64,000 nucleotides of DNA, from positions 5,637,697 to 5,701,696 of the forward strand of contig NC_079971.1 of NCBI RefSeq assembly GCF_029852145.1. Direction: 5' to 3'. Within the stretch, counting starts at the first letter, position 1. Every line of letters starts with the position of its first letter. A model generated the notes under the pieces. It worked only from the letters and a program-made list of their open reading frames with translations. It was not told the DNA's origin and searched no databases. Positions 1 to 14,200 of this stretch are shown here, in pieces. The stretch comes from Microplitis mediator. Taxonomy: Eukaryota; Arthropoda; Insecta; Hymenoptera; Braconidae. A program made the translations under genes and the position numbers.

Positions 1-553
1 ACCTATATGTAAAAAAAGGATAAAAGAAAAGACTTCTGTAAGTTTAATTTTTTTTTCTCTTGGCATTATTTTAATTACTCTTACTTTTAAAAAAATGATG
101 AAAACTATCTATCAAAAAAAAAAATCCTTATGATATCGCTCTCGTTTTTTTTACTCTCTCACACTCTTATCAACGTCAAAAAAAAATTATCTCACACAAA
201 GACTAGCTTTTTTTCTAATGACCCAAAATAAAATAAGGGCACTTTTTTAGTGGCTCATACCCTTTTCTTTCTTATGAAGACTCTAATTACGATAATTGCA
301 TAAAACACTTTTTTCATCATAAAATTTTTATAAATTACATTTTTATTTTTTTTTGTTTTTTTTTTCTTCATCAGTTTTTTCGTCATCAATTACAGCACCT
401 ATCGACCTCTAAAGATTTTCTAATTATTAACTATGACACACTTGTCTTAATTTATCTACTTTCTTTCACTCCATTCAGACATTCATCATTTCAATAATTT
501 TTTTTTTTACTTAATATTTAAGGGGGAAAGGGGGTCTGAGATACAAAAAAAAG

Positions 554-758
554 ATGAAAAGGAAGTTGGCCGACATCTGATAATTTTTGGATTTTTTTTA
601 AACAATAAATTATTAAAAAAAAAAATATTTCAAAAAATTGCACCTACAGTTTTTTAAATTTTCTACATGTGCATATTTTTAGTTTTTGTTTTTTTTTTGT
701 AATTATCAAGTAAAAAAAAATCCGAAAATTTCCGATTGTCTGTAAACTTCTGGATCAT
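554..758. mobile_element. Family B MITE, copy 1
   Basis: About 200-bp A/T-rich MITE with degenerate ends (GAAGTTGGCCGACATCTG ... CTTCTGGATCAT) and the shared core TTGCACCTACAGTTTTTTAA, then TTCTACATGTGCATA. It is nested in the composite foldback. Confidence 0.6.
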
Positions 759-764
759 AAAAAA

Positions 765-969
765 ATGATACTGAAGTTAGCCGACGTCTAATAATTTTTG
801 GATTTTTTTTTAAACGATAAATTATAAAAAAAAAAATATTTCAAAAAATTGCACCTATAGTTTTTTAAATTTTCTACATGTGTATATTTTTACTTTTCTT
901 TTTTTTTAAATTTAATTGTTGAAAAAAATAATCCAAAAATTGAGAATTGTCTTCTAACTTCAAAATCAT
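765..969. mobile_element. Family B MITE, copy 2
   Basis: Starts ATGATACTGAAGTTAGCC and ends CTAACTTCAAAATCAT. It has the same core as the other copies (TTGCACCTATAG, TTCTACATGTG) and lies 6 bp from copy 1. Confidence 0.7.
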
Positions 970-1655
970 TAAAAAAAAGAGGATATTTTTGAAATTTTTT
1001 TTTTCAGAGTACCTTCGTTATTAAAATTTTAAAAATTTGTGACAGTATTAAGCAACATTCCAATAAAGTTCTGCTAAATTTTCATAAAAAAATATTGAAA
1101 AATAAGCCGGTGGTAGTGGGGAGAGACGAGTCACTTAAAAAAAAATCTTCATGCCGTAGGCAGGATAACTCATGAGTGTCTCATCTGAAATCAAAAAACC
1201 AAAAAGATTTCTTTAGTACATAAGTTTATCTTAGATTTGAACGAAGGATTTTTTTTTTTCAATAACTACTTATTTTTTAATTAAACAAAAGGAGCAATTT
1301 TTGGTAAAAATCAGAGTTTTTTGATTGCACCTTTACCAAAAATTCAAAAATGAATATTTTGTTTATTCTTTCGTTCAAAGCCAAGATAAACTTATGTACT
1401 AAAGAAATCTTTTTGGTTTTTTGATTTCAGATGAGGCAGTCATGAGTTATCCTGCCTACGGCATGGAGATTTTTTTTTGTGACTCGTCTCTACCCACTAC
1501 CACTGGCTCATTTTTTAATATTTTTTTATGAAAATTTAGGAGAACATTCTTGGAATGATGCTTAATGATGTCACAAATTTTAATAACGAAGGTACTCTGA
1601 AAAAAAGTCACAAAAACATCCTCTTTTTTTTGTCTCAGACCAACTTTCCCCCTTA

Positions 1656-1868
1656 ATAAAATTTTTTTCCTCAGACAAAACTAAAAAAAACAAATTTTAT
1701 TTCTTTAAATTTAAATAAAAAAAAAAAATTACAGAAAAAAATGCAAGAACGCAGTATGGGAAAAATTTGTTTTACTTAAAACTAAAAATATTAAATAAGA
1801 AAAGAAAATGGGAACGTAATTATCGTATAAAATTCACAAAATAAAACGCTCCTTATTTTTCATTTTCC

Positions 1869-1899
<31 letters not shown>

Positions 1900-4800
1900 C
1901 TTTTTGCATTACTACAATTCTATATTTTTTAAAAACATTCACACACATTCTTATTTCATCACACTTTAGTTGAAATAATAATATAATTAACTCTCTCTAT
2001 TAATCTTTCACACTTACACACATTTTTTAAAAATAATGTAAACAATTAATTACGCAAAAGGACTGTACAAAGAGTCTCTTATAGAGCCATTCCTCGTTTT
2101 CCCTCCAACAAATAAAATAAAAAATTAATAATCAATAAGAAAAAAAAAATTATAAAACAGAAACTTAAATCCTACATAGAGAATCTTAATATTCTCCCAA
2201 TCATTTAAACTGATCTATAATAAATCTTAAGCCGTAATTTAAATTGGCCTCCTTCTCTCCCTCTTTTTTCCAACACAAATATCACACGCACATAAATCAC
2301 TCACACCCACTTAACTTAGACATCTTAATTAACTTAATTCCTTATTAAATTTATCATTAACTTATGTCTTAGCCTAAGGACTACGTCACAACGGACTCTA
2401 AGAACTACAAAATGGGTTTTATATTTAAATCTATAATCTATAATTGTGTAATTTGTTCAGTGTCAATGTTTACAATTGTGTTTTGTGTATGTGTACATAT
2501 GTTTTAATTCATAATTAACATTCACTCTCATTACAATAAACATTCTTAAGCTTTTTTATTCCGCTAAAAAAAAGCTGAAGCGTGAGTTCGGCATCGAGAC
2601 ATTTTATCTACTTCTTCTTCTTCTCTTTCTTCTTCTTCTTCGTTATTTTATTTCATTATTTAAATATAAACACTCATACATACAGTACCCGAATTGCCCA
2701 AGCACTTGACCCGCAGTTAAGCAGCAAGCAAAAATATTCTTGCTAAATTATAGATTTTTGTTTTATTTTTTTTAACAATTCTTTACTCGCAATTATTATA
2801 TTACAGTTTGAATTAATGATGTAGAATAATTAATATATATTAATCATTCATATATATATAAATATATATATATGTAGCCAGTCAGTCTTAACGGGTACAA
2901 AGTGCGTAGACTAAACGGTCGTGTTTTTAAAATTCATTGTCAACTTATTTTATAAACTTAAATTATCTGTCTCTGTGTTAATGTCACATTCATATAATTA
3001 ATATTTAATTTTATTTAAAACTCTCGTCTCTAATAAGTTTCCAGCAAAATATCGTGAGGGAGAGACATCTGAGAATTATCATTTATAATCTACAGTAAGA
3101 AGGAATAAAGAGGAGGCATTTATATCCTAACTATCATCTAATTACTATCTACTTAAAATTTATCTTAATCACTAGGCATTTTTTTAAATTTTATTTCTAT
3201 AAAACCCACAGTTGGTTTTTTTTTTTAATATTTAATGTCTATTCTAAATCCGTAGATAAACGTCTCTACGATCAATATTTTTCGTGACAATTTTTCTCCT
3301 ATACAATAAAATCATCTCTTCACTCCACCCCCATTATCACTTTATTTCTTCCTCATTTTGTTCATCGTTAGTTTTTTAAGCCAGCCGAAGTCTTTCTTAT
3401 TCTCCGACGTGTTTGGTCTAGTCGCGTTTATTTATTTATATCAAAGTTCCTCAGTAAAATTATTGAAAAAATTTACTACTCATCACATGGTATCTTTGCC
3501 CTTATCATTATCATTTTTTTTTCTAGAGCTACCTGATGTAGTTCTCGATTTTTCAGTCTGAGAACTGATGTACGAAGTATAAAGTTGATTTATAATTATC
3601 ATCATTTAATAATAATTACTATTATTTATGCTTATCAATTAATTCTTTCATGTTATCCCTCAAAAAATTATTTCTTTTTTTAAATTCCTACTGTTTTATT
3701 CATAAATCATTGACTCCTCTTTCGTTTCTCTTATCTTCTTTTAGCACAAACTCGAATCGAGTATAATAATTAGTATCTTAAAAAATAGTTTGACTTTTTT
3801 TTAATTTTCATATTTTTTTTTTTTTTTTTTTTTTTTTTTCCACTTTTTTTTATATTATCGCACATAATTTTCAGTCGAGCTTTCTACGCATGCACACAAA
3901 CTCTCAAAAAAAATGATCAATCATCAGTAAATTAACACAGACAGTATTCATTCTTACGTCAATCAAATTGTGATGTACCAAAATAAACTAAATATATTAT
4001 TTACTTCAAGTTTTAACAGTGTAAAAATCTTTCATACATTTAGATGACGCTTTTCATTGAACAAATCGTTAATTATTAATTTACGATTTTTTTTGGGATT
4101 TTAATTTTGACAGCTAAAATTTTCTGTCATTTACTTTAGTTTTTTTTATTGGTTTATTTAATTATCGAAGTTAGTATTTTTAAGAATCTACCTATCTATG
4201 AGTTCGCTCTTGTGTGCAAGGGAAAAGTGTGTGTGCTGCGTGTATACATGATCACACTGGTCGAGTCACCGAGCATCGAAAATTCGTCTTATATTTGGTA
4301 GAAAGCTTTGCATTTTTTTTTCATTTTTGCACTGTAGAAAATCGGGAGTAAATTCGGATTTTAATGCAATTCGAATTCACTTGGAGGTCTGGAGTTTTAG
4401 AAAAAATCACTCCGCATGCGGAGAAAACACGGAGTTTGTTTCTTTAGCGGAATGATCTGGATTTTATTAAAATCCGCATTCACTCCGATTCGGACTTTCG
4501 ATAATAAAATAAACTCCGAAAAGGAGTTTATTGAATTCTGCACCGGAACTTAAAGATTTAAGTAAATTTCCCTTCGGAGTGAATTTTCTACTGAACCGGA
4601 GTTTCAATAGTAAAATTGACTCCCCTTTGGAGTAAATTTTTCTTGGAACCAGAGTTTCAATAGTAAAATAAACTTTCTTTCGTAGTGAATTTTACTCCCA
4701 GTCGGAGTTTGAATATCAAAACTAAATTCTCTTTGAAGTGAATTTAACTTGGAAACGGAGTTTCAATATTAAAATAAACTCCATTTCGCAGTGAATTTCA

Positions 4801-7800
4801 TCCCGAACCGGAGTTTCAATATTTAAATTTACTCCCCTTCGCAGTGAATTTTACTCTGAACCGGAGTTTCAATAGTAAAATCGACTCCCTTTTGGAGTAA
4901 ATTTTTCTTGGAACCGGAGTTTCAATACTAAAATAAACTCCCTTTCGTAGTGAATTTTACTCCGAGCCGGAATTTGAATATCAAAACTAATTTCTCTTTG
5001 AAGTGAATTTTACTGTGAACCGGAGTTTCAATAGTAAAATTGACTTCCCTTCGGAATAAATTTTTCTTGGAACCAGAGTTTCAATATTGAAATAAACTCT
5101 TCTTTGGAGTGAATTCTACTTTGAACCGGAGTATCAATATTGAAATAAACTCCCCTTCTAAGTGAATTTTACTACGTACTGGAGTTTAAAATCAAAATAA
5201 ATTCCCCTTCGAAGAGAATTTCACTGCGAAACGGAGTTTAAATATTAAAATAAACTCCCTTTCAAAGTGAATTTTACTTGTAACTAGAGTGTCAATAGTA
5301 AAATAAACTCTTCTTCGGAGTGAATTTTACTCCAAGGGAATTAAATAAATACGCAGTCATCCGCTCCGCATTTACTCCGGATTTAACCCGCGTTCACTCC
5401 GTAAATTTTTTTCAGTGTATTTATTTATTTAAAATCTTTACCATCAATATGTTTCCTTCGACAATTATTAAGAAAACTTTATATCACACTAATTTACAAG
5501 GTTTTCTTTCCACATGTCTTCCAATTTTTGACTTCATTAGATACAACTCGATAGTTGAAAACTAGAGATAAAGAACGAAGAAGTTAGAGGAAGAAGGACA
5601 GGTTCAAAATTTCAAGTGTATTAGAAAATAATTATTTTTTTTTTCAATTACGCAAACTCAAGTAAAATCGTAATAAATAAATTAACTCTCTACAAAGCGC
5701 CTCAAATAATCACACGCACACACACTCGCACAATAAAAAAAACTTTTATCATCTATTTTATTTCTTTCCAGACTATTCCTTTTTTATTATGATTCATTTT
5801 GTTCATTTATTTATTCACGCTCTTGCATCGCCTCTAATCACTCTACAATATTTATTTTTTTTAACGCGTTTATTTATATTCCTTTCCAACGATCGTGTGA
5901 CAAAAAGTCTATACGTACAAAATCTACGTCTTTTTTTTAGTTTAACATGAAGAAATAAATGTTTTTTTTTCTTTTCTTATTTATTTATTTTTCTTTGTAT
6001 ATTAGTAATAAATGACAATAAAAAAGTCATAATAAAAAATAATAAACCTCGTAGCAACTAGTGAAAATTTGAAAAATTTGCTCGAGTTATTTCTTATTTA
6101 ATATCTTTTTTTTATGATTTCAACGACACTAAAAATATATTATTTTAATATGGTTCTTCTTTTATTAATTTTTTCTTCACTTTTTTTATTTTTATTTATT
6201 TACTCTCAGCTTTTTTTCATTTTAATAATAAAAATCCCCCCACCCTTGTCTCATTTGTCTAAGCGGATTTTTGTTCTGGAAAGGCACGATTCTAAACAAA
6301 AAAATTGTGTTATCTGTACATGAAAAAAAAAAATTAACTTTTAATTGTAAAAATTTTTTTCTGTTTCAACTAAAAAATTCATAAACTTTTGTTTCACTTC
6401 TCTTCCTCTTACTCATTCCTTTGAATTTTTTTCTCAATAAACCGTAAAAAAAAAAAATTGACTTTAAGGCAAAATGAAAATTAATTAATAAAAAAAAAAA
6501 GACGTGCTCAGCATGGAATGTCTGAACATGAAATGAAAAAAAAGTTGTGTTATTGCGTGCATCGTGTGAATATTTTTTTTTTTATACAATGATTTGATAA
6601 AGTGTAGAAAACATGTCAAGTATATTATCATTATCCACTTAACGTTCGGAAGTGTCTAACTACCCCTTTCTTTCTCCCCTCAATGGACTATTATTAATAA
6701 TCATAATACAACGACTCGAGGCAATGACAATTCAACAGACAATAAAACGTCAAGAAATGAGTTGGTCGTTGCCCCTACGCTACATAAAATGTCTTGGGAA
6801 GAGTTCATCTTTGTAATAACTTCTGAGCAGCGTCAGTTATTTTTTTTTTACATTTTCTTTTTACATTTTTTTAAAATTTTTTAATTTTTTTTATAAGTTT
6901 TACAGAATTAATTTTTATTTCATTAAAAAAATTTGTTTTTTTTATTTTAAAAATTTCTTTCTTTCACACTTTGTCAGGTTCAGTCTCTCTTTTGTTCTTT
7001 CACTCGTGCGTTCTCTCTCTCGTATTCTCACTTTCACTCTTTTCTAGCTCGTGTTAATTTATATTTTATTTTTACCTTTAAAAATTTCTTTTATTTTTTT
7101 ATAAATAAAATATTTATTCACACTTTCAAGCAGTTAAGCTTCGGCACCTCTCGCATGATCTTTTTGACTTCATAGTCAACTTTTTAAATATATTAATTAA
7201 ACCTGGAAGCCTATCATCACCCTATGGCCGATTTTTATAAATCATTTTATATAAATAAAAAAAAATACAATTGGCCCATTGGAGATAAAAACCTCCGAGT
7301 GTTTTAATTTTTGAAAATTTATTTATTTATTTAGTTAGTTATTTTCTGTTACTATGCACGAATAGTAATTACAAATGATGACACAATCGCACCATTATAA
7401 TTTATATCGTCAAACATTTATTTATTTTTTTTTTTGTTTCTTCTTATTATCATTTATCTACTTGTTGCAAAATATCAACTACTTTCACCCTATCTTAAAT
7501 CTCGTTTTTTTTTTTATTTTATTTTGAATAAAATGTATAAAAGATGGCTGGCAAGTCAATTAATTTTAATAATTATTTTTTTTTGTTCATCTTTTTTGTC
7601 CATTTATTTTTTTTATGCAGTCCTACAGTCACACCCTGCTCCTCCATTTTATTAAACGTCATTTTTTAAAATCATGAGGAAGAATTTTTAATATAACAAA
7701 AAAAAAAGAACTTTTTTTTTATTATACTAAATGTCAATCAAATCAATTCATTTTTATTTATTTAATAAATTTTTTTTTTTCAAACTCAGTGATGAATATT

Positions 7801-8203
7801 TTCATACGTAATTTCAATAATAAAATTTTTAAATTATTAAACCTGTATGCTTACAAATTTAATGCTTTACATCGCCTCGTTATTCCTCTCTCTATATAAT
7901 CTTCCTTTTCCTTAATATTTTTTAAATTTACTCTCCCACTTTCTTTTTACACTGTTCTTACGCTGCCCTAACTTATGTAACCTTCGGAATATTCGTACCT
8001 AAAACAAAAAAATAATAATAAAATAATAACTAAAAAATTTGAAAAATAATACTAAGAATTCTAATTATCTCCATACGAATATCAACTAATTACATGGCTA
8101 GGAAAACTTATTGACTGGAAAAATATTTTCGTTCGATTTATTTTTTTTTTCTTTTCCTTTTTTATCTAAGAAACTATATCCGATCTAACCTATATACTGT
8201 TGC
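1656..8203 (-). other. T-rich non-coding flank, probable long 3' UTR of shep
   Basis: No credible coding sequence is visible, only short chance ORFs. Apart from the family A element at 4330-5418 the stretch is largely free of the palindromic repeats that crowd the introns. It is rich in homopolymer A/T runs and has many minus-strand AATAAA-like hexamers. It lies directly downstream of the shep stop codon, and neuronal RNA-binding-protein genes in insects often carry multi-kilobase 3' UTRs. The UTR reading is inference, and where the transcript ends cannot be told from sequence alone. Confidence 0.4.
4330..5418. mobile_element. Family A element with internal GGAGT/ACTCC minisatellite, copy 1
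   Basis: Left end CACTGTAGAAAATCGGGAGT, right end AAATTTTTTTCAGTG. The interior consists of some fifteen diverged units of about 55 bp of the type ACCGGAGTTTCAATA...TAAACTCCCCTTCGGAGTGAA. It sits in the T-rich downstream flank of shep. No coding capacity. Confidence 0.7.
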
Positions 8204-11200
8204 CTACTTGGGCTGCTGAGCTTGGTACTGTTGATAAGATTCATCTGGTGACGCTGCGTTGCTCGTTTGTTCGGATTCACCCAAAGGCATGGTGTGGATA
8301 ATGCTGGGAGGATAAGAGTAAGGATACGGATGCGGACTTGCCGCGATGTACTGTAATAAAAAAAAAAAGTAATTATTATAATATCAATAATGTTAGATAA
8401 ATAATTGTAAGATAAAAGACTTGATACTAGATCAGGGAACTATTACCCGATCAATCCATGTATTTGTATACATATCATTGGTACTTAATCAGGGATCTAG
8501 TACCCAATCAGAGACTTGGTACTTAATCAGGGACCTAGTACCTAATCAGAGACTTGGTACTTAATCAGGGACCTAGTACCTAATCAGGGACTTGGTACTT
8601 AATCAGGGATCTAGTACCCAATCAGAGACTTGGTACTTAATCAGGGACCTGGTACCTAATCAGAGACTTGGTACTTAATCAGGGACCTAGTACCTAATCA
8701 GGGACTTGGTACTTAATCAGGGACCTAGTATCTGACCTGGGATCTAGTACCTAATTAGGGCACTAGTACCTAATCAGTGAACTAGTACCTAATCAGTAAA
8801 CTAGTACCTAATCAGTGAACTAGTACCTAATCAGTGAACTAGTACCTAATCAGTGAACTAGTACCGAATCAGGGAATTGGTCCTTAATCAGGGAACTAGT
8901 ACCTAATCAGGGAACGTATCCGATCAAGAAGTTAGTACCTCATCACTTCATGTATTTATATATCTATATTTAGTAAAAATTTAGTATATATAGAAATACA
9001 AATGCATGAAGTAATCGGGTACTAATTTCTGGATCGGGTACTAGGTCTTTTAACTTGGAAGTAATTTTGTTTTTCAATCTAAGGTAAAATACCTAGTACC
9101 CGATCAGAGAATTAGTACCCGATTACTCATATATTTGTATATCTATATTCATTAAATTTTACTAAATATAAATACATAAATCTATGAGTGATCAGGTACT
9201 AGTTCCTTGACCAGGTTCTAGATCTCGTACCTTAGAAAAAAAATCCATATAAGTTACAAGTAGTATTCGATCACTCATATATTTATATATCTATATTTAA
9301 TTAATTTTACTCAACACAGATATAAAAACACATCGATTGATTCGGTACTGGGTCTTTTACCTTATAATAAAATTAACATTTATAAAACTCGATGTAAAAA
9401 TTACACTGGAGTACATATCTAAATATCAGACAATTTTAAAACTATTAAAAAAATACTCAAAACCCTAGTCAATTATCATCATTGCAATGGACATATGTGA
9501 TAAAATCAGTTAAAAAAATTCTTTTAAATTATCGTCATCATTTTTTGTTGATCAAAGTCCAAGACAAAAAAAACGTCTGTGAATTATTTAACATAATCTG
9601 AGTAATTTCTACAAGAAGTTTTACTATTTTTTAATAAACAAAATTACATACAGAACCAGTCCCGAGATGAAGTGTCGACATTTGAGTAGTTAATTGAGGA
9701 ATCATGCTGTACTGTGGATTGCTGGGATCGGCTGAAGGCATCATCTAAAATATGAAAAATAACAATAATTAATAATTAAATTCAATGTTAGAGTTTTTAT
9801 CGTTAGTAACTGATCTAGAGCCTCGTGTAGCTCAGGACTCACGTCAACCTGTTGCATATGTGGAGGTCCGGTTTGCAAGACGTAAGGAGTAACCCACGGT
9901 GTTCCTGGGACAGTATAACCAGGCACTGCTTGACCATAATGACGACTGTACTGAGCAAGAGTTGCTGCTGGAAGCATGTGTGCTGTTGGTACTCCGTTCT
10001 GACCTACTCCACTCGTGTCATAATTTAATGTGATATTCTAAAGATAAATGAATAAATTCATTAATTATAATTAATCGAAAGTATAAAAAAAAAACGATCC
10101 AGAAGTTAGTAGACAATTAACAATTTTTTGATTTTTTTTCAACAAATTTACAAAAAAAAAAAATATGCGCATTAGGGTGGTCGTTAAAAATTAAATTTTC
10201 TCAGGCGCCCCATAAAAAGCTTCTTTGTAGTGAAAAATACGTGGGCAATTTGGTTTTTTTCGTTTTAAGTAAAAAGAATACGTGCTTTAGGACGATCAAA
10301 GTTCATTGTTCGATACAATCGCGTTTTTTTTTAAATATCTCATGAAATATGCAGATTAAAGGAAAAAATCACGAGAACAATTTTGTAGGAAATTAAATTA
10401 TTGACAAAAAAGGTCATGTTCATTTTTTTTTAAAAATGTGTATTTATGAAGATATTTTTAAAAAACTGTTTTAGATCTTATCAATTGAGCATTTTAAGGA
10501 TAACGAATGTCAAAAATAACGTTTTTTCTTAAATATAGACAACTTCGTAACTCGTAACATATCAATCATTAATGCTTGTCGTAGTTTCTATATACTTAGA
10601 AAAATGTTATTTTCAAAATTTGTAATCCTTAAAACGCTCAATTCATTAGATCTAAAAAAAGTTTTTTTTAAATATTTTCATAAATACACATTTTATAAAA
10701 AAAATGAATAGGACCTTTTTTGTCAAGAATTTAATTTCCTACAAAAATGTTCCTATGATTTTTTCCTTTAATCTGCATATTTCATGAGATATTTAAAAAA
10801 AACCGCGAGTGTGTCGAAAAATGAACTTTGATTGTCCTGCGGCACGTGTTTTTTTTACTGAAAAAGAAAAAACCAAATTCCCCACGTATTTTTTTTACTA
10901 AAAATAAGTTTTTTATGGGGCGCCTGAGAAAATTTAATTTTTCACGACCACCCTAATGCGCTTGTAGACTGAAAAATCTACAGGCGCAATTTTTGAAATA
11001 TTTTTTTTGTATAATTTATCATTTTTAAAAAAATCCAAAAATTATTAGATGTCTGCTGACTTCAATATCATAAATAAAATTACAAAAAAACTTGAATATT
11101 TATTTACATCGCCAGTTTCTCGCCATATTGAACTTTTGTATGGTTTCTTTTTATTACCACCGTCTGCAAATTTAACTAAAAGTGGATCTTTTGCACCCTG

Positions 11201-14200
11201 TAGAGCTTTGCCATTAAACATTTGAATTATTTGTTCACATTTTTCTTTTGATTCCATCCTAAATAAAATAAAATAAAATTACATTAATATTTAATAAATT
11301 TTATTGAATAAATAAATAAATAAATAGACAAAAATTACCGAGCAAAACCGACGCCTTTACTTTGTCCAAGTGTATCACGTAATATCCGTGTAGATATAAC
11401 TTGACCATGTTGTGCAAGTAAGCCTTCGACATCATTTTCTTTGAAGTTTAGTGGCAAATTCGCAATATAAAGATTAGTAGGATCCTGCTCCTGTTGCTGA
11501 GGAATAAAAAAAAAACATCTATGCAAAACAATTGGTATTTAAATTAACATTTTTTTTCCTTAAATATCTTAAATTTTTTTTATTTCTCTACACATTAAAA
11601 AAATATATATGCGTTACTTCAATTCGCGTCTTCACTATACAAGTACGGTAGTAAAATTTAATCTTCAATTGATAGTAGAGCAAAGTTCAATTAAAAAAAA
11701 AACCTAAAGACGAATGGAAGCAACGCGTTTTTTTCTACAACCTCCATAAATAAATAAATTAAAAAAATAATAATAATAAATAATAAAATGATCAAAATTA
11801 TTGACTGAATTTTTTTTTTCTATTCTCAAGAATGAATGAATATGAGTAATTTTAAATACTTTGTACATTTTTTTTCAATTTAAAAAAAGAAATGAATGAA
11901 AATTAAAAAATAAATAATCAGCAAATTTGAAAAATACTACCACTATAAATCTACGATATAAAACAATCAAATTAAACTATAATAAATAATTTAATTAATT
12001 AATTAATTAATTAAAACCAATTATAATCTATATATATGAGTTTTCTAATTTTTAAACGCACTCAGATAATTAGTAGACAGTTTAAATTTAATTTTATTAT
12101 TAATCTATTTTTAAGTTCTGTTAAATTCTCAAATGGGACTCGATCAAGTATTTCAATAGATTTTGCATGCTTCATGGCATCAATTTACATCGTAACATTC
12201 TTGTCTCTACGATAAATCTTGACGTTTACTTTCACCTTAAATTATCATAAGTTAAAAAAAATTTTTTTTTTAAATATTCATGAATATTAGTGATGTGAAG
12301 CAGAGAAATTGTCGTCAATTTTTTAATTTAATCGCGATTCCCGCGCCAACTTAATTTTGACCAGAAAACTATTTTTAAAAAAATTGACTGTACAATTTTG
12401 ATTATTATTTCGCTAAATAGAAGCGAGGAAAAATTTTTTGAATTTTTTGAATGAAAAAATTGGACGTCATGTTGAGTGAAACGACTTGCAGTTTACTTAC
12501 AATTACAAGTACTTATACATTTAATATTTCCCAGGGAATTATTTTATAAAAAATTGACCGAATCATTTTTGAAGTCAATTGACCAGCAGAAAATTAACCA
12601 ACGGTCAATATTTGAATTTAATCGCAACTCCCGCACCAACGATTTTGCCAAAAATATTAACGAATTTTCTTGAACGAACAAATCGGATGTTATGTTGAGT
12701 CCAGAGAATTATTTTTTAAAAAATTGACTGAATCATTTTTTATGTCAATTGACCAGCGGAAAATTAACTAATGGTCATTTTTTGAATTTAATCGCGATTC
12801 CCGCGTCAATTTGATTTTGCCCAAAAAATTGACCGAAAAATTTTTGACGTCAATTGACAGTTTCTCGTGATTTGACTGAACATAAAAATTTACAGTAATT
12901 TCGCATCACTAATATGTATCTACATTAGGGTGCTCCGTTTGAAACGAAGATTTTTTTTTTTTCGTTCCCCATCGAAAATCTTGTTCTACATGTAAAAATA
13001 AAAATTCAGTGAAATTTCGAGCTCTTAATAACAATTTTAAGAACTGGAACAACGTCGTTGAAGTTTTCCCATGCTAAAAGCATGTAAATTTTGATTTTTT
13101 TCATTTTATCGAATAAAACTCAGCCCCATATTCACTTATCTTATCGGTTCAAAGTTTTCTTGGAAGAGAATTGTATGCTCTTTGAAAAAGCCTGTATGTG
13201 CTTAGCAGTACCTCCAACTACAGCCCTCGTGGAAGCCTTGAAAGTCTAATTTCCTACGAAATTAGTGGTTTTTTGTTGTTAACTTGTAAACGGTTGACTT
13301 TTGGGAAAAAAAGTACATGACATTTTTTGTAGGAAATTTAGTCTTCTACAAAAAAGTTCTTCAAAGTCAAATCTCTGAAATCAATATTTGAAAAGATATG
13401 TGAACTTTAACTAAGTAAAATTCGAAATTTTAGCTAAATGTCAAGATTAACGGTTTTATAATTCAAAACCATTACATAAACCATGTTTTTTTTAACATAA
13501 TCCATCTGTTAGGTCCCGAGGACATCGAAAATTCGAACGAGATTCTTCAATCCTGTGTTTTAATCATTCAATATTTCAAAAGAATTACAAATGAGGTTAG
13601 TACTTAAGAACAATTTCGATGAATAATTACGGGCATTTTATATTTTATATAAATATATATTAATTGATACTTACCGTAAGTTAATAACTGAATATATTGT
13701 ATAGTATTGAACACTGACATTTAGCTAAAATTTCGAATTTTACTTAGTTAAAGTTCATATATCTTTTTAAATATTGATTTTAGAGATTTGACTTATGAGA
13801 ACTTTTTTGTAGAAGACTGAATTTCCTACAAAAAACATCATGTACTTTTTTTCCCAAAAGTCAACCGTTTACAAGTTAACAACAAAAAACCACTAATTTC
13901 GTAGGAAATTAGACTTTCAAGGCTTCCATGAGGGCTGTAGTTGAAGGTACTGCTAAGCACATACAGGCTTTTTCAGAGAGCATACAATTCTCTTCCAAGA
14001 AAACTTTGAACCGATAAGATACGTGAATATGGGGCTGAGTTTTATTCGATAAAAAGAAAAGAATCAAAATTTACATGCTTTTAGCATGGGAAAACTTCAA
14101 CGACGTTGTTCCAGTTCTTAAATTTGTTATTAAGAGCTCAAAATTTTACTGAATTTTTATTTTTACATGTAGAACAAGATTTTCGATGGGGAACGAAAAA

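Larger units (their letters stand above)
519..1655. mobile_element. Composite foldback element with nested family B MITEs
   Basis: Outer inverted ends TAAGGGGGAAAG...GTCTGAGA (519-541) and TCTCAGACC...TTTCCCCCTTA (1633-1655) enclose a long palindrome with arms about 971-1290 and 1310-1631. Both arms carry, for example, the GAGACGAGTCAC / GTGACTCGTCTC and TGCCGTAGGCAGGATAACTC / GAGTTATCCTGCCTACGGCA pairs. Two family B MITEs (554-758 and 765-969) sit between the left outer end and the left arm. No transposase is visible. Confidence 0.6.

Noticed and set aside
8415..8945. CRISPR-like direct repeats
   Set aside because: Eukaryotic intron; units are contiguous without unique spacers, so this is a minisatellite.
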